From NCBI RefSeq assembly GCF_024713975.1, contig NC_091111.1, positions 15,230,501 through 15,294,500 on the forward strand: a DNA stretch of 64,000 nucleotides. The letters are read 5' to 3'. The DNA is from Paralichthys olivaceus. Its lineage: Eukaryota; Chordata; Actinopteri; Pleuronectiformes; Paralichthyidae. The notes under the pieces are model-generated. The model was not told the origin of the DNA. It did no database searches and saw only the letters and a list, made by a program, of their open reading frames with translations. The position numbers and the translations under genes were made by a program. Below are positions 32,201-45,125 of the stretch, in pieces; position 1 is the stretch's first letter; every line of letters begins with the position of its first letter.

Positions 32201-35200
32201 GCTCCCCTGCGTTACCCTCCCCCTCTCCTGAGAGGCCGGCTCTCGGCAAACAAACAGCACACACTTGGTGAGATATCAATCTGTCAGCGGGTTGCCTTGT
32301 CAGGAAGTTCAAGTAGTCACTGGAGCGCTTCCGACCTCTCTTCCTCCTTAAGAGCCAAATAAATAAGGGGTCTTGTGCCAGTATGCTGTCAGCACCTCAG
32401 GCAGCCTCTTGTGAGTGTGTGTGTATGTGTGTAAAAGAGTATTTTTGCGGTGTGTCCTTGTGGCCTCTCTGCTAACTTGTGCACTTTTTTTGTGAATGAA
32501 AGCCAAATGCTTTTTTTGTGAATGGGCCAGCAGCTGTGTTTCGAAGCTGCTTTAAAGAAAAAGGGAAACTGAAACATTGTCCTGAAATTGTTCTCATCTT
32601 ACTCAGATACTAAGGCTACACCTGGAGACAGGTCCTCTCTGTTTTCGGGACCCTACTCTTCTCCATTGTGTCCTGCTTTAACAAAAGGGGCCGTGGGTGT
32701 GACTTGAATAACTTCTTAAACCCCCTCCACACAAAGAAAGTGTCAGTCGCCCAGCGCTTTGATCGGGAGCCTCACTCCACAGAGACAATACGCGCCAGAT
32801 ATGACTCAAAGCGTGGGCACAGGGATGGTTTCTGTGAGACTTACACCTTCCCTGAAACTACCGCTGCATTGTTAGATCCCAGGGTTGCCCCAGCACAGGG
32901 GTGTCTGGAACAGCTCTACAATTAAAGGGACGATAGGGACGATAGACAGAAGTTAGCAAATGAGCCACAAAAAAGTCGGCCTCCGTTCATGTGTCTTGAA
33001 GAAGTAGCTGTGACCTGGGGGGGTGATGGGCGGGGGCGGGATGCTAGTTTTTCCAGGATTACCAACCCTAGCTTTTGAAGTGGACTCACCAATATTGTCA
33101 ATAGCCAGTTGACCCAGGGGAGGGTAGTTGCAGCGCTGGGCAAACTCCGGGCAGTACCACACCAGCAGCTCCTGGTCCTGTTGAAGAGGTTTGATGGTGT
33201 AGAAGTAGATGTCCACACCGCTCTGGCATGCAACCAGGTTCTGCTCCTCCGCGCTGCAGGCCGGGTTGACGTAGCGCATCCAGTTGCTCCGCTCCTCGTT
33301 CAGGCCGTCCAGGATGTGGTGTAAGTGCCCCCCCGAGAAGACCTGCAGCACGAAGATAACGTGATGAGAGATGATTCATTTGAAGATGAGAAATTGACGG
33401 TGTGACTTGCCCTGAATAAACCATGATGTCACAAGTTTCCTGACACCTTTATGGTAAACACCATGTCTCTTTTCAGCTGAAAAAGAGGTTGTCTGACTTT
33501 GTGGTAGAGAAGTCATTTTGAGTTATGAAAGCAGCAGTGAATACGAGTTTCAGAGTATGACTGGATTGCAGTAATAGGTGTACTATCTCGCCCACTACAC
33601 ACTCAGCGATTACTCCATCTGGGAGATTGCAGACCTTTTAAAAAACTAATTTAAAGTGCCCCCTTTCTTATGTCTATAAAACTACTCCTCATGCTATCTG
33701 CTGTTTGAAGCGGTGCCGTTGCCTGAGTCATGCCTAACTTTGTTAACCGTCTGTGTTATGGCTGTTTGGTCAGGGGGGTTGTTCGATGTCAAGGCTGCTG
33801 ACTCTAAACTGTAGAATTACACAGGCGCCTGTGTGTAATGGAAGACGTCCTGATGCTGCTGATTTGTAACAACACACTTCTGAGACTCGAAGCCACTTCC
33901 TCGCTTAGTCAGTATGAGAATTGTGTGAGTCTAACGGAGTGCAGACATGTGTACACGGGGTATTTACTGGCAGCAACAGCGCTGCCGAGTGAAGCGCAGA
34001 CAGTTGAGAAGCGCTGTGTCACTGAAACCAAACAGCTGTGCGTGTGACCTCAAGCAGCAATGCTCACAACCAGCAAACTCACTTCGATGCATGCACCCAT
34101 TCGACTGAGTGACATTTAACGACACATGAGCATCTTCATCCCTTCGCAGGTCGTCAAACATTGACCACAGTGGCTAAGCTAGAGCCGTACCACAGCCAGA
34201 GCAGCATCTCCAGATGGAGATACAGGATGTGAAACACAAACCGATGAATTTCACATGCAATCCAGAAACTCTCACGCAAAAGTCACTCACCCTCCAGAAG
34301 TACTTCCTGTCAGCGCCCGTCAGCAGTATGTCGTTGGTGTAACTCTCCCCCACCAGAGGGCCAAAACGCGTCCCCTTAGGAATCAGCTCCTTGCTGGTCA
34401 CCCCGAGCACCTGTTCGACAAGGAGAACACAGAGTCGTCAAAACCACAGAGCAGTTCACAAATTGGAGGACTGACTTGAAAAACTAAATTAGAGGGATAA
34501 GATTCTCGAGAATAAACTTCTCCTCATCCGATCCTCTATCCACAAGCCTGTTTCCTGGTGATTAACCAAAAGGATCAGGTCAGTTCACTGGAAAATTACA
34601 CCCTGAGGAAATAGACAATCAGGCAATTAGCTCTTATTATGAAATAGTGACCATCATGACAGAACTTCCACTTTTGCAGGGCTGTGACAGAACGTGTCCC
34701 TCCTTTCACACGCTGAATATTTCATAAGCCAACCACCCGAGTTATCTTCAGTTTCTCCACCATATTAAAATTTCACCACTACTTCTGCTCTGCTACCTGA
34801 AGGTGTGAAACTCACCCCTGCTCCTCAAGCCTCCAGGGTGGGGAAGAGGGGATAAGGTGTCATGGGCACACCCCTACCAGTCGACTGCACCTTCAGCTCA
34901 ATGTTCAAATCCCCCTAAAGCAATGGTAATGTATTCTCTCTTTCATGTGTCTTTCGTCACACTGCTGGCGTAGTGTGTGTAGTAAGATCAACCGTTACAT
35001 GTTTACTTTATCTCCAGTTTATTCAGCTCGTCTGACGGCTCCATTAGAGGTGCCTCAGTGTCAGAGATTACAGTAGTGTATCCTGTTCGTTGAGAGGTCA
35101 AGTGGTAGCGCAGGTATTCTACTGCAGACGTCCGGGCTGACTACCATGTGTCATCTACGGAGACTCAACCCTAATCATGCATAAGGAAACTGTATCTTCT

Positions 35201-36493
35201 CCATGTGTACTCCACACTGGGTTGATTTTTATCATGCATATGCCACAATCATCTCATCTGGGATTTCTTATCCCTTGTCAATCCAGTTAAACATAAACCG
35301 TCGTCCATTGTAACTACCACACACTTAATGTAGGTGATCATTTCCAGCACCTGAGCTGTGCTTTACGGTGTAATTGTGTGCCGGGGACAAAGGGGCTGAG
35401 AATTTAAAAGGTAGCTACTAATCATACAGGCACCTCAGGCAATGTGCTGGAGGGGCTTTTGTCCCCCGCCTTTGCCTCAACATATACATAACAGAGAGGA
35501 AAGGCTGAAATTAGACAACAACATGTCAAGTACTTCCTGCCGGAGGATGGATGAGGGCATGGAAGGAAGTCGGAGTGACGCAAGGAGTCGGCAATAACAA
35601 AACATAAAGCAGCTAAAGTGTGTTCTTACACATCGCTTGGACATACAAGGAATTGGTTTGAATTTCAATAACACCAACCACGTACCTCTGTTGAGTTGCG
35701 GCAGCGCCTCAGGGCCAGGTTTCTGGGTAAGGATCGCTCAGCTCGCGTCCTCCCATGGTTAGACTCTTGCTCCAGAGGCTGGTCCTTCACGATGTAAGTG
35801 CATTTCTCCTCAAAGTCCACCTCGCTCCATGAGGTCATGTTGACATCCTGTGTCTCTGGCATCGTTGCGGCGGCGCCCCCCGTGTTTTGCAGTGACCTTT
35901 CTGAGGTCAACATGGCTGTGGTGCACTGAGAGGAGGAGGAGGAGGAGGCCTAGAGGAACGATTCAGACATAAAATAATGATATTAAATATGTTGGCAAGT
36001 CTGCATTATCCCATATGTCTGGAAAAACAGATGATTCTGGCCTGAGAGAGACATTTCATTTCTTTTCTACCTTTTATGTCACAATTCAAGGGACAAAAAC
36101 ACAGACAATACAAACAACAGACAAAAGGAAGTCGAGTTTTGAATGGAGCTAAAATTAGAATGCGGAGAGCGAGGTGTGACACAGAGGAGGCAGCGTCCAG
36201 TCGGGGATGTTGAGGAGGAGGAGAATTGTTGGAGAATGTAACTTTCCCATCAATTGCTCTGAGCAGACAAACAAACTTCAAAGTGGAACCTTCATGCTCA
36301 CTGCCCCATTGCCCCCGCCGTCCCACACATCCTGTGACTGTCCAAATCACAACCCCTGGGCTACATGGGGAGGTTCCTGTGCATGTCAGGCCCCCGGAGC
36401 AGGACCACTTTCACAAGGAAACCAGCACTGCCGGTGAATCGACCAGACTTCCTCTGACTGACTGCCACTTGGTCCGCAGCCAGGTCCAAAGTG

Positions 36494-36542
<49 letters not shown>

Positions 36543-37394
36543 GCCTGTTGCGTATTGTCTCTCCCTCTCTCCTCAGAATGACTGATGTCGTTCTTGTAAC
36601 TCACTCTTGATAAAAATCAGTGGCCCCCGGCTGATAAAACGACAAGGTGACATAGTAGAGCGAGAAAAGAGAGGAAGATAGACGATGTGTGATTAAAAGA
36701 CAATGCTCAGATATGGCTTCTTTCAGACCTTCTTCCTTTTGAAGGATCATCAGTTTGCCTCTGAGATAGAGGAAGATAAGTCCTGTGTATGGTAATATTT
36801 GCCAAGCACACACTCCTGTTCCCTCCTGGAAATAGACCAAAGAGCTTAAGTCCAGCAAAATTTGGTGAAACTCTCATCCCAGTTTTGAATTTTGTAGTTA
36901 TTTTAGTAAATCAAAAACCTTTTAAAAGTCACACGGTAGTCTGGTATTTGTATATCTATATGGAAAAATGTGTCTCGTGTGCTGAAGCAACTTCAGAAGG
37001 GAAATGCAAATGAAAGCGCAGAGAGATGAGATTTATGGACAATGTCATTTCTCTTTAATTTGTCACCTCAGCTGACTCGCAATGACTTTCATGAGTGTGG
37101 AAACTCACTCCGAAACTACTGAACCCAGTGACACAGCAGAAAATAAGTTCTGAAAATCAAGACATGAGTCAAACGGCTGCACAGCTGCGGCTCAGGGGGG
37201 CAACGTGAAACAGTTCGACTCTAGAAAGTTTGACTTTTACATTTCACACAGGTTAAGAAAGGGTTGAATCATTACATTAATTCAAGAAGCCATAGAATCT
37301 AGAATAATAAAGCACAATCTCTATCCTGTATGAGTGAGATGACTTGAGAAGGATGTTGCACACTTACTGTGAAGCCTTGAGAGGAGCCACACAT
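29241..37394 (-). CDS. prdm1: PR domain zinc finger protein 1 (Blimp-1) paralogue
   Basis: Nuclear transcriptional repressor family controlling plasma-cell, neural-crest and slow-muscle fate (family knowledge). Exons: 37368-37394 (inferred), 35686-35925, 34291-34410, 33090-33342, 30518-31476, 30284-30412, 29241-29798; about 761 residues, human 825. [13 protein letters not shown] precedes the PR/SET domain, which runs from SLPRNLAL through [26 protein letters not shown] and [21 protein letters not shown] long Ser/Pro-rich middle has [10 protein letters not shown] and HVVYPIQP. Five zinc fingers follow: [76 protein letters not shown], and a last [19 protein letters not shown] that ends in Cys. 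The middle and tail differ strongly from human PRDM1, which fits a fish b/c-type paralogue rather than prdm1a. If exon 1 is wrong, the first ATG is at 35911-35913. Confidence 0.93.
29925..30115 (+). repeat. LINE 3' remnant in the last prdm1 intron
   Basis: CTTCCTGTCAAATTCAGGGT followed by TGATTTTGAGATG matches the Leu-Pro-Val-Lys-Phe-Arg-x-Asp-Phe end of L2/Rex-type LINE reverse transcriptases. A T-rich tail with CCTGTTGAGCACTTTGGGCC follows. It is a short, decayed, opposite-sense copy. Confidence 0.55.
36498..36530 (+). repeat. (CT)n microsatellite in prdm1 intron 1
   Basis: Uninterrupted CT dinucleotides followed by a TTTC-rich run. Confidence 0.95.
37368..37394 (-). CDS. prdm1: Inferred first coding exon of prdm1 (nine codons)
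   Basis: On the minus strand ATG at 37392-37394 opens MCGSSQGFT and runs straight into a consensus donor (ACA|GTAAGT). The frame joins without a shift to the twelve open bases ahead of the ATG at 35913, which follow a CCT-rich acceptor ending in CTCTCAG. No protein homology can support nine codons, so this rests on splice signals and phase only. Confidence 0.4.
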
Positions 37395-37456
37395 ATGGGT
37401 TGGATGTCCGTGCCCTCCTTGGAAGCTTGGAGTGTGTGTGTGAGCCACCAGTTGCT

Positions 37457-37457
<1 letters not shown>

Positions 37458-37510
<53 letters not shown>
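37458..37510 (+). repeat. (CT)n microsatellite at the prdm1 5' end
   Basis: About 26 pure CT units, lying some 65 bases upstream of the inferred prdm1 start codon; GA-rich in the transcript sense. Confidence 0.95.
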
Positions 37511-37513
<3 letters not shown>

Positions 37514-39259
37514 TCCCTGTCTATCTCTTGGTCTCTCACTAAACCTCAGTGTCCTGTGTACCTGTGTGAGTGTGTCTGAGCGTATGACTCTTGCTCTTGC
37601 CCCTTACACAGGGGAGGAGGGAAGGTGTGTGTGTTTGAGAGAAAAGAGAGAGAGAGAGAGAGAGATACACTCCCTTTTCCTCTTATGCTCCCTCCCCCCT
37701 CCTCCCCTTTGCCCCATGACTCCTCCTTGGACAGTGTTTTTGTGTGTGTGTTTGTGTGTGTCACTGTCTTGCCCCAGGGTGTGGGGCTTTCTCCAAGGAT
37801 GTGGGGGGGGGGGGGGGGGCATAGCTGTCACACAGCTATGTCCGGATCAGACAAATGCATCTTCATTTTCTGACAGTCGTCGTGCTCAGGTGAGAGGAGG
37901 GCGTACCTGTGTTGTGTTTGGAAATCAAGGACACAACCTGAGGAGATGAGATCACTTTTATTTTTTATGTGTGATTTGGAAAGATGTTCTCTGCATCATG
38001 AGGCGTTGCTTGCTGTTGGGATTAAATAAAGCTCAATCATAAGTCTCCCGTGTGTTCTGCAGCTTAAAAAGTGACTGTTACAGCAGAGTGACACCTCTCA
38101 AATATGAAGAAACTTAATATCTGACTTGTCGTCGCTGCAGCAGCTGCAGACTGAGAAGTTTCCACGTCGTTCATTAGTGTCGACTCAGTGCTTTTATGGT
38201 AACAAACAGGATATATATTGTATATAACCTGAAGTTTCAGACAAACTCAAATGTATAAACTGAGCTGTCAGAGGAGAAATGAACGGAGTAGTATTGAAGA
38301 TGTCTCCTGGTGTTTCCTCTCTTTGTGGAGACATAGTGGGGATGAGATCCAGCTTGCATGGATACTTGTGTCATGCAGTAAGTTTATCTGCAGCCCAACT
38401 CCCCCCCTCCACTCCTCCTTGTTCTTTTCACTGAAGGCAATATTTGACTTGACAGGCTGCAAGCCAGCTTAAGAGTCAACTGAATTCACGGACCCGCAAT
38501 CCACAGGCTTGACAAGGTACATACTTTGAACAACAGCCCTTTATGCATGTCTCACACTCGCTCATAGGTTCATTTACCATCCTCACTTTCTCTACTTTGG
38601 GGAAATTCATATTGCGCTGTCAAGTCGAGTCTGTTCCTCTCGGGCTCTCCGTCATTTCTGCGGTGTTTTGTCCTCGCCTCATGCTTCCTGTACCACTCAC
38701 CACACCTGACCAAGCTACTAATTACAGCTGCTGACATGAGCCACCGTGTAATTTAAAATCCACCTCTCTCTCTCCGCATTATGCTCCCTCTCTTTGCCTT
38801 CAGTCATTTCATTCATCACCTTCCATTCAGGTTCATTCTCCTCCACCTCCTCTTCTCTATAAGAACCTTCTTATCACTACATCTAATACGCACTGTAAGT
38901 AAGTCCCATAATGACAACATGATCTGTGGTTAAATGACCTGAGTGATATTTGGCACAACATTCTTAAAATGACAGACGATGAGCAGGAAGATCTTATCAA
39001 AAAACTAAAAGGCCAAAAAGGAGTGTAACTACGTCGTGATTTGTATGTTGGACCAGAAAAACAGGATCACTGACTGACAGCGGTAGAGCTGTATATTCTG
39101 AAGTCGTGCTTCTGAAACCTTGAAGATAGTTGTTATCACACTGGATGTGCACGTGTTTGTTTGTCATTAAATTTGGTTGAGATGTCATGACTGACTCACG
39201 ATTGGCAGGTGTGTCGGCGAGACTCTGCAGACCTTGAGCTGCCAATGTCTTCAACAGCA

Positions 39260-39271
39260 CAAGATGGCGGC
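39260..39271 (+). promoter_or_regulatory. Perfect YY1-type promoter motif in the intergenic region
   Basis: CAAGATGGCGGC is the canonical YY1 core-promoter element, on the plus strand, in a stretch with no known gene. It could mark an unannotated transcript start or be a chance or repeat-derived match. Confidence 0.35.
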
Positions 39272-39359
39272 GCATCAGCGTATATGACACTTGCGAGGGT
39301 GCAATATCTTGTTTTAGGAATTAGAATATGTATTTATTGTGATTTGTCAGAGAAGATAT

Positions 39360-39475
39360 CTACAGTGGCCGTGAAGTGCAAAACACAAAGACAAATCAAA
39401 ATACACAACAGCAGAGAAAGAAAACACAACAAATCAAAGAACACAACGGCAAACAGGGCACATCACCAAACACAT
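39360..39475 (+). repeat. Imperfect A/C-rich repeat (AACACAACA type)
   Basis: After TACAGTGGCCGTGAAGTGCA the sequence becomes a degenerate run of AAAACACAA, AACACAACA and CAAATCAAA units. It looks like a decayed simple repeat or the end of a dispersed element. Confidence 0.5.
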
Positions 39476-41333
39476 TAACTTCTAATGGAAAAGAGAAGAA
39501 CAACCAGGATATATTATTTTTACAGCAGGGTTCCTAGAGAGTAGTTAATGCCTGCAGCGCAGAGAGCTGCTTGTACACTACGAGCCCCTCTGAGACCTCT
39601 GTAAGTGACATATAGCAGCTTTACCTCTGATTTCATGCTTTAGTCTGTACCTGCCTCGGGTCATTTCTCGCAGTCACTCTAAAGGTGACCACTCCTTCCC
39701 TGTCACCCCCCCAAGAGTGAGCACGCTGGTCTTCGGCAGAGAGCGGCCCATTTTATGACCCATTTCCGCCTCCACCTCTGCCTTTCTTGAAGTTTAATGG
39801 CCGACTCGAGAAGGAACATTCCGCATCCTATATCGCAAGTAGCTTGTTGTCGCAGCCGCCTAAACTCACCCATGTCCGACCCCCCCCCCCCCCTGCCACT
39901 ATGCGCCTTGTCGACCATGTCAGCCTCCCCATCCATTTCATGGAACTTAAAGTGATTTCCTCTAATATGCTCTCATCCGCTCTTTGTCAGGGCGACTGAG
40001 GTAAGGTTTGCTTCACTGACACGACAGGAGCAATATGGATTTGACGAGCATTAAAAAAAAACTCCCCTTTCTCCGACTTTTCCATTTCAGGTGTGAATGT
40101 GAATAAATGTCACCACCCACCTCGTCCACCAACCCCCCCCCCCCCCCCCCCCCTTCATGGATGATCCCCCGTTGACAGGCCGAGGGTAATTATCGTGGTT
40201 TCAGGTCTGAGAGGAATGCTACTGCGCTTCACAACAGATGTCTGCTCAAATCCAGGAAAAACCACCCACAGAGATGATGATCAAATACTCTTACTGTACT
40301 CAGCTGACCCACAGTGTGTGTGGGTGTGAGAATCTTTTGTCGTCCGTCCTCTGACTCCTTCTCAACAATTTTGACCCTTTCCAATATATTCCCAATATTA
40401 TGGTGGAGACTTTTCAATTTTATCGTTTATGCTGAGTAGTAAGAACTTTTTGTGTTTTGGCGTCAGTGCTGAGGCTCTGTGTTTTATGTGGTGCGTCATC
40501 CACATGGTTTTACTTGCACAAACTCTGCAGAACGCAACTGGTTTTAACTGTGGCACAAAGAGCTGCCACTGGTTGAGCCGGGATCAGTTCAAAAGTTTTC
40601 TCTGAATTGAAAACACATCCTGAATGGAAATGTAATCTTTCCGAACCATGTGGCAGCCAAAGCCACTGATTTAAAACCGGTTGTTACATTCTGTTTGATT
40701 TCTGTCACTTCAGACTGTATCTGATAGGCACAGTATGCTGGTGGCAAACAAAATATATTCAAATCTATGCAGACTCAAACTCAGACTTAAAAACACACAA
40801 TGAGAACTACATGACCTGCAGAGCTGTGAACGCACTGTGGTTGACCGTGGATTTCATTACACAGTAAAAGAAGAAAAAAAATCCTTTCTGGGTATTTGAT
40901 CTCAAACTAAGTGTTTCCCTTTTCCCACAGTCCTCTCTGAACTATTTACCTGACTCAACACTACATTAATACTTTCGTTCCTTTTTCTCTTCTCTATTTT
41001 ACGCTCCCTGGACAGAACCCACACTGCTGAAAATGCTCACTTTATTTAGAATTTATATAAAATGTATGAATATGTGTAACTTTAAAACAAATCTATTCAA
41101 GTTATTTGATTTATTTAAAGTTACATGAACATTTTAAAACATAAATTTAGCAAAGTTAAGGTGTTCAGAGCCCAGGGTTTACTGACATGTTAAGGTGGTC
41201 GGCAGCGTCCGGCCCCCAGGAACCACACCTGAGCGTTTTAAAAAGCTGCTCACATTGTTTTGTCTCCCCCCTGATGACTAAGGCAGACTGAGATGATGAT
41301 CAACTGTGCGACACGTCATCCAGGAAGGACACA

Positions 41334-41334
<1 letters not shown>

Positions 41335-41399
<65 letters not shown>
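41335..41399 (+). repeat. (CA)n microsatellite
   Basis: About 32 uninterrupted CA units. Confidence 0.95.
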
Positions 41400-41400
<1 letters not shown>

Positions 41401-44202
41401 CCTGCTGTTTTATAGAGGTTTTATCCAGCTGAAGAAAATGGTCCTGTTGAGCTTAATGATTTTTGCAGTAATGGCATCATGATACTCTGTTCAGTCTGTG
41501 TTCGTCTCTCAGGAGCAGCTCAGCCTCTGGTGTCGAGCTGCTCTCAGATTCCTGCCATATTTCTGGACGGCCGCTGAACAAACAGCGGTGAACCTGATCC
41601 ATGTTGTCACACTTTGACACGGGGTAGAGTTTCCCCTAACACACCCACACACACACACACCCCCCAAATAAAGACTTACAGTAAGAGCCAACTCTCATCC
41701 ATTTACATGCGTATTAATTCCTAATCGCGTGCCTCCTTCTCTTGTGTGAGTGTAGTCCCCATCTCTTATTGCTGCAGTAACAGATAATAAACCTTTATCA
41801 AACAAAGAGTGAAAGTGAAATCTGTTAAACAGAGCTGTACGACCGCACCAATCACGATAGTAAAAGAAGACAGAGTTTCCCTTGACTTATAAAGAACACA
41901 GCAGAATATTGTCTCGGTTGTTAACAACAACAGGAAAATGTCAGCAGCATTTTAAGGATCGAATCACGTCGTCTTTAAATCCTCTGCGTCTCTCCTCTTT
42001 TTCATCCTGAGATTTTAACTGGGGCTGGCAGGAAAAAAATCCATAAAACATCTGGAGTAACTGACTTGGACATTTGCATTCTCACATACAGCTGTCAGTT
42101 CAGAGTGTGTCCAAGCAGCTTAGAAGATTCGTATCACTCATATCTGAGAACCTACTGCGAGCAGATTAGATTATTTGAATTGGTGGTTCTCTGGTGTTTT
42201 TTAACCTTTGAACAAAGCAGTTTCCTCCCGTCTGAGTCATACCAGATTTCTGTCAGAAACCTACGGGTGCACCTCCAAATACAAACTATTTTCCAGATAT
42301 ATACGTGTTGCATTCATGCATTGTGGTGCAGTATTGTCATTTTCCGACTGAGCATAAAAAAAAGACGAGTGTGTTTAAATGTTGTGAGTTACCTGCACAG
42401 GAATGGTGTCCATTATAAAAGGGGAACTTTACTGCCGCTCAGTGACAACACCGGTGACGTCGTCAGGTGCCACTGTGTCTGTCTGCACATCTCTGTGTCT
42501 GTGCTGACGCTCACGTAAACACACACAGGGACACACACTGTCTTTTAGGAGCAGTCAGACAACACCATCCTCCACCTGTCTCCAGTGTTACCTGCCCCAG
42601 TCATTACAAGGGTCCCAGATCCCCACTGTAAGTGCACATGTCAACAGCAAAATTACAGGGCACGCACCCACACATATTTGTTTTGCTTTTAAAAGGGTAA
42701 TATCCGTCTGCACGCAAGCGATACGTTCATTTTCTCTCCCCCCTCCTCCTTCTTCTTTCTTCTTTTCTTTTTCGTGAAACCCAGAAAACAAAGCAGGTGA
42801 GGTTCAAAGACAATGCCCAGAGAAGGACGAGATGTGTGGAGATGACGGACGCACATTGGCGCTGTGTGTTTGTGTAATGACAAGGGGGAGACTTTGTTGT
42901 TTGGGCCCTGTTTCTCCAGCCAGTGTGGACTTTACCTCGGTGATTACAAACCTTCCTCTGTAGCCAAAGTGTCATTAGATCCCAGCTTTGTTCTCCCAGC
43001 TAAGCTCGCTCTTGCCAAACTAATGAAGATAAGAAAGTTCATCCAGATGAAAGTGTCTCTGTCTAGAAATGTGACACGTCTGACAAGGAGACGGAAAGAC
43101 AAAGAGCTATGTCCTGACAATGCTGTCAGCTTTGTGTTTTCACTGAAATTACTTACACCAGTGGTCTACTGTCAGTGTAAATATTACCCGGTGCACGCAC
43201 AAGCAATCTTCCCCGTCGTCTTTTATCCGTGGCTCTTTCACCAAGTTGGCTCATGGGTAACCTGAGTGCTCTCTTTCCCTTTTCAACATGATCAGTACAA
43301 ACAATGACAAACTTGGCTGATTGACTCGGTCTTATTGTGCCTTTTATTATACGTTTAGTTTTCTGCTGAAAGAAATCACGACTGTCTGAATAGATACTGA
43401 CAGAATCTGTTTGTGGGACGTGGCATCATCCTAAAAACAGACAGAGGTGAGGTCACCTGTGGACGAAGCCGGACTTGTTTCCACAACTCGGATAAAAAGT
43501 AATGATCGCTCTTTTGTCGATTATCAACACATGATATTAGTCACCGTGTCTTTCCTTAATCCAGAGAAACTCCATGGAAATGGCAGGGCCTCAAACAAAG
43601 AACCTTCAGCCAACACACTGTACGTGCATGATGACAAGCGCATTTAGCATTTCCTATAATTTGTGCACCGATCACGTCCGTCTTCCGCGTGCGCTGTAAT
43701 TTCCCTTTGACTGGATTCTCAATAACATCCTGCTGTCTGAGGACATCTGAGGGGACAGGTTGGACTGACCCTCCACCACATCACACACGGGAGACTGTTA
43801 TTCCGGCCCTGGCTAATGACAGCCGAATGAGAGAAACGACAGGAAGCTGCCCCCTCTGATCTCTGTATTTAAAAGCGTCCTTATTATTGCTTTTGCATTG
43901 TATCGGTGCGCACGGATCCCTTAAGAGAACTATTATTAAGGTGAAGGACTGTGACTCGACTGTGGCAGTGGATTCTTTAGCTGAGGATGTCACAGAAGGA
44001 CAATGGGCTTCCCTTATTGCAGATGAGAAAATCATTGTTGAAATAAATGCAATCTAATACATGTAGCTGCTTGTAAGAATAGACAGTGTTTTCCTGTTCA
44101 TTGAATTACTTACGAACAAATGTTTCTGTTATGGAAATCCAACAGTTGTAAATAAATTAACTCAAAACCACACACCAACCTCATGTAGCACTTAGGAGCG
44201 TC

Positions 44203-44475
44203 TATCCATTCATTATCTACACCCTCTCTATGATGTATATCTCGGCTGGATCTAATCTCAGCTTACATTGGGCCATGGAGGCTGGCGACACCCTGGACAG
44301 GTCTGCTGCCTATCCCAGGGCCAACACACAAAGACAAACAGTGATTCACGCTCTTCAGTGAACCTCAACTGCATGTGTTTGGACTGTGGGAGGAAGTCAG
44401 AGTACCTGGAGGAAACCAGCGCAGACACAGGGAGAACCTGCAAACTCCAGACAGAAAGACCCCGGTCTAACTGGA
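44203..44475 (-). repeat. Dispersed teleost repeat, near full segment
   Basis: Carries the familiar blocks of a very common fish repeat: TCCATTCATTATCTACACC, ACACCCTGGACAGGTCTGCT, GCATGTGTTTGGACTGTGGG, AGACACAGGGAGAACCTGCA and AACTCCAGACAGAAAGACCC. Its opposite-strand head appears at 45073-45125. I cannot name the family with certainty. Confidence 0.55.
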
Positions 44476-45072
44476 GTTGGATGTCAGTGCACCACAGTTC
44501 TGCTCTACTTCAGGAAAAGTATATTTCCATAAGAGCTCAATGACTAACATCTTCAACGAATTAGCCTCTGGGAGCAACAGCAAATCTTTTGGGGCTTCTG
44601 GTGCCGACAGCGGAGGTGTGAGTCAAGACTCTTTTATCACACGAGTCGAACTTTTCTCCACACAAAACACAAACAGCAACACAACACATGTTTCTAATCT
44701 CCATTCACAGTTGTCTACATATTAATCCAGTTAAATAAAAAAGCACATAGTCGATGAAATTCGGTGAATGTGTTCCGCCTCTTTATCTGTCCACATGGAC
44801 TGTTTGGCTGCAGGCAACCAATTGTTGATTGGTCGAACTAGAATCAGGCATATTCACAGACAGAATGTGATTATAGACATTTGGACCAAAGTGGTTGACT
44901 GACTGTCCAACACTGCCGTGCACAGGTGGTTTAAAAGAGAGAAAGCACAAAAAGGGCAACAGAGGAGGGAGACGCTAACAGAGCTGACAGAAGTGGCCAT
45001 AGTTTGCGTTATAGCTTAAAATATTTAGCAAATAACCTATCATAGTAGAATCTACGTTTGAAACCTTAAAGA

Positions 45073-45125
45073 GAATGGCATGGTGGTCCAGTGGTTAGCA
45101 GCATCAACTCACAGCAGGAGGGTTC
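45073..45125 (+). repeat. Head fragment of the same dispersed repeat
   Basis: GGCATGGTGGTCCAGTGGTT followed by AGCAGCATCAACTCACAGCA corresponds to the other end of the 44203-44475 family, in opposite orientation. Confidence 0.5.

Noticed and set aside
37344-37949. 201-codon plus-strand open frame
   Set aside because: Largely built from translated CT and GA repeats and a G run; low complexity, on the strand opposite the inferred prdm1 exon.
42066-42518. 150-codon plus-strand open frame in the prdm1-prep spacer
   Set aside because: It begins with TTG rather than ATG, has no domain, no flanking splice logic and AT-typical composition.
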